Part shown: in pieces, positions 60,789 through 64,000 of the stretch
Position numbering within the stretch: the stretch's first letter is position 1
Layout of the letters: every line of letters begins with the position of its first letter
Assembly (NCBI RefSeq): GCF_004792415.1
Contig: NZ_CP038853.1
Span: forward strand, 3,906,001 to 3,970,000
DNA from: Pantoea vagans
GTDB lineage: Bacteria; Pseudomonadota; Gammaproteobacteria; Enterobacterales; Enterobacteriaceae
Direction: 5' to 3'
Length of the DNA stretch: 64,000 nucleotides
Made by a program: the position numbers and the translations under genes
Notes under the pieces: generated by a model
What the model saw: the letters and a program-made list of their open reading frames with translations, nothing else
Told to the model about the DNA's origin: nothing
Database searches by the model: none

Positions 60789-61562
60789 TCAGGGAAGCTG
60801 GATAGTGAGATGATTCAGTTCAGAAAATGGGACAGGCCGCGAAAAGTAGTAGCCCTGGGCCGCGATAGCGGGGGACGCTTTCACCTGCTGCCACTGCGCT
60901 TCCGTCTCAACGCCTTCAACAATGACGCCGTTACAGTAGCGATTGATCAGCGCCAGCAGCATCGAAAACAGGCTGCGCCCTTCATCGGTGGTGCCCAGCA
61001 AAACAAACAGGTCGCGCGAGAGCTTGATGTAATCATAGTTGAGCTGGGTCAGCGCCGAGAAATTGGCCATACCCGAACCGAAATCGTCCAGCCACAGCGC
61101 CCCCAGCTCAGGAATTTTCGCCACTTTCTCCTCCTGCGGCAGCACCTGATGCTCGGTGAGTTCAAAGCGTAACCAGGGCAGCCGGGCAATAAGCTGGCGA
61201 ATAGCAGGTCGATGCTGAATGGCGAGCAGTGAGGGGCCGTCTATGTTGACCGAGGCGACCACATCATTGCGTTCAAAAAATGCAGTCCATTCTGCGAGCA
61301 GTTCAAGCTGCTCATACACGACGTTCAGGCGCTGAGCGATGTCGAGTCCGGCAAACCAGGCTTCAGGCGAGAGATTACGTTCCGGCGCCATGGGATGATA
61401 AACGGCGGTCAGCAGTTCAATGGCGAGTAACCGACCGGTTACCCGATAGATCGGCTGAAACCGATAGCGTCGATGACATTGTTGCCAGAAGAGCGGCGTT
61501 TCCGTGTGGAGATTAAGGTCGGTTGAAGACGGCAGCCATTGGCTAATACTCTCCATCACCAT
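60789..61562 (-). CDS. pdeH: PdeH (YhjH), cyclic-di-GMP phosphodiesterase
   Basis: A 257-residue stand-alone EAL-domain enzyme (E. coli PdeH 255) that degrades c-di-GMP and supports motility. FQPIYRVTGRLLAIELLTAV carries the EAL-equivalent ELL also seen in E. coli PdeH, SVNIDGPSLLA, RFELTEHQVL, LDDFGSGMANF and VEGVET follow. The frame is open to 61691, but AGGA seven bases before the ATG at 61562 and conservation support this start. It lies between yhjG and divergent kdgK. Confidence 0.92.
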   Translation of the reverse strand: MVMESISQWLPSSTDLNLHTETPLFWQQCHRRYRFQPIYRVTGRLLAIELLTAVYHPMAPERNLSPEAWFAGLDIAQRLNVVYEQLELLAEWTAFFERNDVVASVNIDGPSLLAIQHRPAIRQLIARLPWLRFELTEHQVLPQEEKVAKIPELGALWLDDFGSGMANFSALTQLNYDYIKLSRDLFVLLGTTDEGRSLFSMLLALINRYCNGVIVEGVETEAQWQQVKASPAIAAQGYYFSRPVPFSELNHLTIQLP

Positions 61563-61761
61563 GCTATTTTCCTGGTTGGTAACACGTCCCCAAAACGGGA
61601 GACTGAAGTGATTATCGTAAATGCCTGTGATAATGAGATGAATGGAGCGGCCGTATGAAAACGGGAAGTTTACCAGCCGATTCGTTAGCATAATCGGTAA
61701 AACAGGCCGAAATTAGCCGCTCTTATCGCCCGGATCGGGGCCTTTCAGCGCCTTAAGTTAA

Positions 61762-61780
61762 ATTAAAACACCGTTTTAAA
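61762..61780 (+). promoter_or_regulatory. KdgR-like operator upstream of kdgK
   Basis: The core TTAAAAC-ACC-GTTTTAA is a perfect seven-base palindrome and fits 16 of 19 positions of the KdgR consensus AATRAAAYRNYRTTTYATT. It is 64 bases before the kdgK ATG. KdgR represses ketodeoxygluconate genes in enterobacteria. Confidence 0.6.
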
Positions 61781-61843
61781 ATCATTGACGTCTGCCATAC
61801 CAGACGCGAGACTAAGGCGATATTTCACTACAGGTCTGAAACC

Positions 61844-62776
61844 ATGACGCAGAAGAAAATCGCCATCATCGGCGAATGCATGATTGAGCTGTCCGAAAAG
61901 GGTGAGAACATTAAGCGAGGCTTTGGCGGCGATACCCTTAACACGGCCGTTTATCTCGCCCGCCAGGTTGATGAGCAGCAGTTACGGGTCGATTATGTTA
62001 CCGCGCTGGGCACGGATTCGTTCAGCGATCAGATGATCGCCGCCTGGCAGCAGGAGAAGGTGAATACGGACCTGATTCAGCGCCTCGATAATAAGATGCC
62101 GGGCCTGTATGTGATTGAAACCGATGCCGACGGCGAGCGTACCTTCTGGTACTGGCGCAGTGATGCTGCCGCGCGTTACTGGCTCGACAGCCCGCAATCC
62201 GCAGAGATAGCCGAACAGCTGTCGCACTACGATTATCTCTACCTTAGCGGCATCAGTCTGGCGATTCTGCCGCCGGCAAGCCGTGAGAAGCTGATGGCAT
62301 TGCTGGCCCGCTGCCGGGCGAATGGCGGCAGGGTGATTTTTGATAACAATTACCGCCCGCGTTTATGGGCCGATCGCGCCAGCGCGCAGGCTGCGTATCG
62401 CGCCATGCTCAACTGTACCGATATCGCTTTCCTGACGCTGGATGATGAACATCTGCTGTGGGGCGAGCAGCCGCTCGATGACGTTATTGCGCGTACCCGT
62501 CAGGCCGGTGCCAGCGAAATCGTCATTAAGCGGGGTGCAGAATCCTGTCTGGTCGCTATCGGCGATGCGCCGCTGATCGAGGTGCCTGCGGTACATCTGG
62601 CGAAGGAGAAAGTGATCGATACGACTGCCGCTGGCGATTCATTCAGTGCCGGATATCTGGCGCGTCGTCTGACGGGTGCCTCAGCGGAGGCCGCCGCGCA
62701 GCGCGGACACCTGACCGCCAGCACCGTGATTCAGCATCGCGGCGCGATTATTCCGGCAACGGCGATGCCTGAGTGA
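61844..62776 (+). CDS. kdgK: KdgK, 2-dehydro-3-deoxygluconokinase
   Basis: A 310-residue PfkB-family sugar kinase (E. coli KdgK 309) that phosphorylates KDG from pectin and hexuronate breakdown to KDPG. FGGDTLNTAVYLAR and the C-terminal DTTAAGDSFSAGYLARR with catalytic Asp (near residue 260) are intact, as is the FDNNYRPRLW substrate strand. The neighbouring KdgR-like palindrome supports induction by KDG. It is convergent with msbA across a shared terminator. Confidence 0.96.
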   Translation: MTQKKIAIIGECMIELSEKGENIKRGFGGDTLNTAVYLARQVDEQQLRVDYVTALGTDSFSDQMIAAWQQEKVNTDLIQRLDNKMPGLYVIETDADGERTFWYWRSDAAARYWLDSPQSAEIAEQLSHYDYLYLSGISLAILPPASREKLMALLARCRANGGRVIFDNNYRPRLWADRASAQAAYRAMLNCTDIAFLTLDDEHLLWGEQPLDDVIARTRQAGASEIVIKRGAESCLVAIGDAPLIEVPAVHLAKEKVIDTTAAGDSFSAGYLARRLTGASAEAAAQRGHLTASTVIQHRGAIIPATAMPE

Positions 62777-62826
62777 TGCTGTAGCAGTTAGCGTCGTAAA
62801 GATCGATCTGCGAATGTAGATGACGG

Positions 62827-62852
62827 AAAATGCGCCCCTGGGCGCATTTTTT
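62827..62852. terminator. Bidirectional terminator between kdgK and msbA
   Basis: AAAATGCGCC-CCTG-GGCGCATTTT with T-runs on both strands. It closes two convergent genes. Confidence 0.93.
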
Positions 62853-62873
62853 AGCTTTGGGCATTCATGCCTC

Positions 62874-64000
62874 TTACGCACAAAGCGGCTGACTGAACTG
62901 CATCTGATAGAGCCGCGCATACGCGCCGTTCTGTTGCAGCAGCTGCTGATGCGAGCCGCGTTCCACAATTCTCCCCTCTTCAATCAGCAGAATTTCATCT
63001 GCCTTTTCAATGGTTGAGAGCCGGTGAGCGATGATCAGCGTGGTCCGGTTCTGCTGTAGTGTTTCCAGCGCAGACTGAATCGCGCGTTCAGACTCGGTGT
63101 CCAGGGCCGAGGTCGCTTCGTCGAGGATCAGAATCGGGCTGTCGCGCAACAGGGCGCGGGCAATCGCGATGCGCTGACGCTGTCCACCCGACAGCAGCAC
63201 CCCATTTTCCCCAATCACCGTATCCAGTCCGTTATCCATTTTATTAATGAATTCCATGGCATGAGCCATCTCTGCCGCCTTTTCAATTTCCTCGCGGCGG
63301 AAAACATCGGTGCGGGCATAGGCAATGTTGTTGGCGACCGTATCGTTGAACAGGTGAACATGCTGAGAGACCAGCGCCATCTGCTCGCGCAGCGAGGCCA
63401 GGGTATAATCACGCAGGTCATGCCCATCCAGCAAAATTTCGCCGCTATCGATGTCGTAAAAGCGCGTCAGCAGGCTGGCGAGGGTCGATTTCCCTGAACC
63501 GGAACGGCCGACCAGCGCTACGGTTTTACCGGCGGGAAGGGTCAGATTGATATGCTGCAGCGCCGGGGTTTCCGATCCCGGATAGGTAAAGGTGACGTCG
63601 CGAAATTCAATGTTGCCGGTGGCGCGTTTAACCACGCGTGTACCTTCGTCTTTCTCCTGTTCCGTATCCAGAATCGCAAACAGTGTCTGACAGGCCGCCA
63701 TGCCGCGCTGGAACTGGGCATTGACGTTGGTCAGCGACTTTAACGGACGCATCAGCATCAGCATGGCGGAAAACACCGCGCTGATGGAGCCCGCCGTCAG
63801 CGTGGCCATCACCGAGGGGAAGCTGGCCGCATAAAGCACAAAGGCGAGTGCCGAGGAGGCGAGTAGCTGAATAATCGGATCGGAGAGCGAAGTCGCCGAG
63901 ACCATTTTCATTCCCTGGTGACGCATTTTGTTGCTGACCTGGCCGAAGCGGTCGGTCTCAACCTGCTGACCGCCGAACATCAGCACCTCTTTATGGCCTT
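62874..64000 (-). CDS. msbA: MsbA, lipid A/phospholipid flippase ABC transporter (C-terminal part)
   Basis: The gene continues past the right edge; the last 375 codons are present. The reading frame is open to the end and the visible start [18 protein letters not shown] aligns inside E. coli MsbA (HKEVLIFGGQEVETKRF). The last membrane helices are followed by the ATPase domain: Walker [11 protein letters not shown]-loop VSQHVHLFN, signature [16 protein letters not shown], Walker [13 protein letters not shown] and the switch His in IAHRLSTI. MsbA flips lipid A core across the inner membrane. In E. coli it lies in a different region, upstream of lpxK. Confidence 0.96.
   Translation of the reverse strand, partial: GHKEVLMFGGQQVETDRFGQVSNKMRHQGMKMVSATSLSDPIIQLLASSALAFVLYAASFPSVMATLTAGSISAVFSAMLMLMRPLKSLTNVNAQFQRGMAACQTLFAILDTEQEKDEGTRVVKRATGNIEFRDVTFTYPGSETPALQHINLTLPAGKTVALVGRSGSGKSTLASLLTRFYDIDSGEILLDGHDLRDYTLASLREQMALVSQHVHLFNDTVANNIAYARTDVFRREEIEKAAEMAHAMEFINKMDNGLDTVIGENGVLLSGGQRQRIAIARALLRDSPILILDEATSALDTESERAIQSALETLQQNRTTLIIAHRLSTIEKADEILLIEEGRIVERGSHQQLLQQNGAYARLYQMQFSQPLCA

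Noticed and set aside
60789..61562. PdeH as a degenerate EAL protein because the motif reads ELL
   Set aside because: E. coli PdeH, an active enzyme, has the same ELL; the other catalytic motifs are intact.
61690..61760. Possible FliA (sigma-28) promoter before pdeH
   Set aside because: A GGCGATAA similar to the sigma-28 -10 is present, but no TAAAGTTT-like -35 lies at the required spacing.

Overview
The window is a stretch of core chromosome from a gamma-proteobacterium of the order Enterobacterales, most like Pantoea or Erwinia (family Erwiniaceae). The proteins are close to their E. coli K-12 counterparts, and long blocks keep E. coli gene order. The genus-level call is an inference from gene order and from genes placed differently than in E. 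coli. No prophage, insertion sequence, CRISPR array or defence island is visible. I did not find a convincing new multi-gene system. The novelty lies in regulatory architecture, intergenic repeats and a few inserted genes.

Layout. (1) 1-13.7 kb: ubiquinone genes ubiJ (cut by the window edge) and ubiE, rmuC, an orphan TPR/glycosyltransferase-like gene, udp with two CRP sites, a dienelactone hydrolase, metE and metR around a MetJ operator, a YehS-type gene, yigM, then glpT with its own CRP/GlpR-like promoter, and yigL. (2) 13.8-23.6 kb: pldB, rhtB, a DUF1460 lipoprotein, rhtC, recQ, pldA, yigI, rarD, an AbrB-family membrane protein and corA. (3) 23.9-36.7 kb: the lptM-dapF-DUF484-xerC-yigB-uvrD run with a LexA box before uvrD, then cyaA (UUG start, no cyaY beside it) divergent from hemC-hemD-hemX-hemY. 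(4) 36.7-38.3 kb: the small RNA gene glmZ with a sigma-54 promoter, an IHF site and three GlrR-type sites, a structured repeat, and the tRNA operon argX-hisR-leuT-proM. (5) 38.4-51.1 kb: the complete twelve-gene enterobacterial common antigen cluster wecA to wecG, most genes overlapping their neighbours. (6) 51.4-58.7 kb: rho, trxA, rhlB, gppA, rep, ppiC. (7) 58.7-64 kb: yhjG, pdeH and kdgK, a trio found elsewhere in E. coli, then the 3' part of msbA, cut by the window end.

How the genes work together. The wec genes build and polymerise the ECA trisaccharide. MsbA, GlmZ (which tunes GlmS and so UDP-GlcNAc supply), PldA and PldB also serve the envelope. CyaA sets cAMP levels, and CRP-like sites appear before udp, glpT and cyaA. 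UvrD, Rep, RecQ, XerC and RmuC form a scattered DNA repair and recombination set. HemC-D make uroporphyrinogen III. Two related intergenic palindromic repeats lie at about 6.0 kb and 37.2-37.6 kb.
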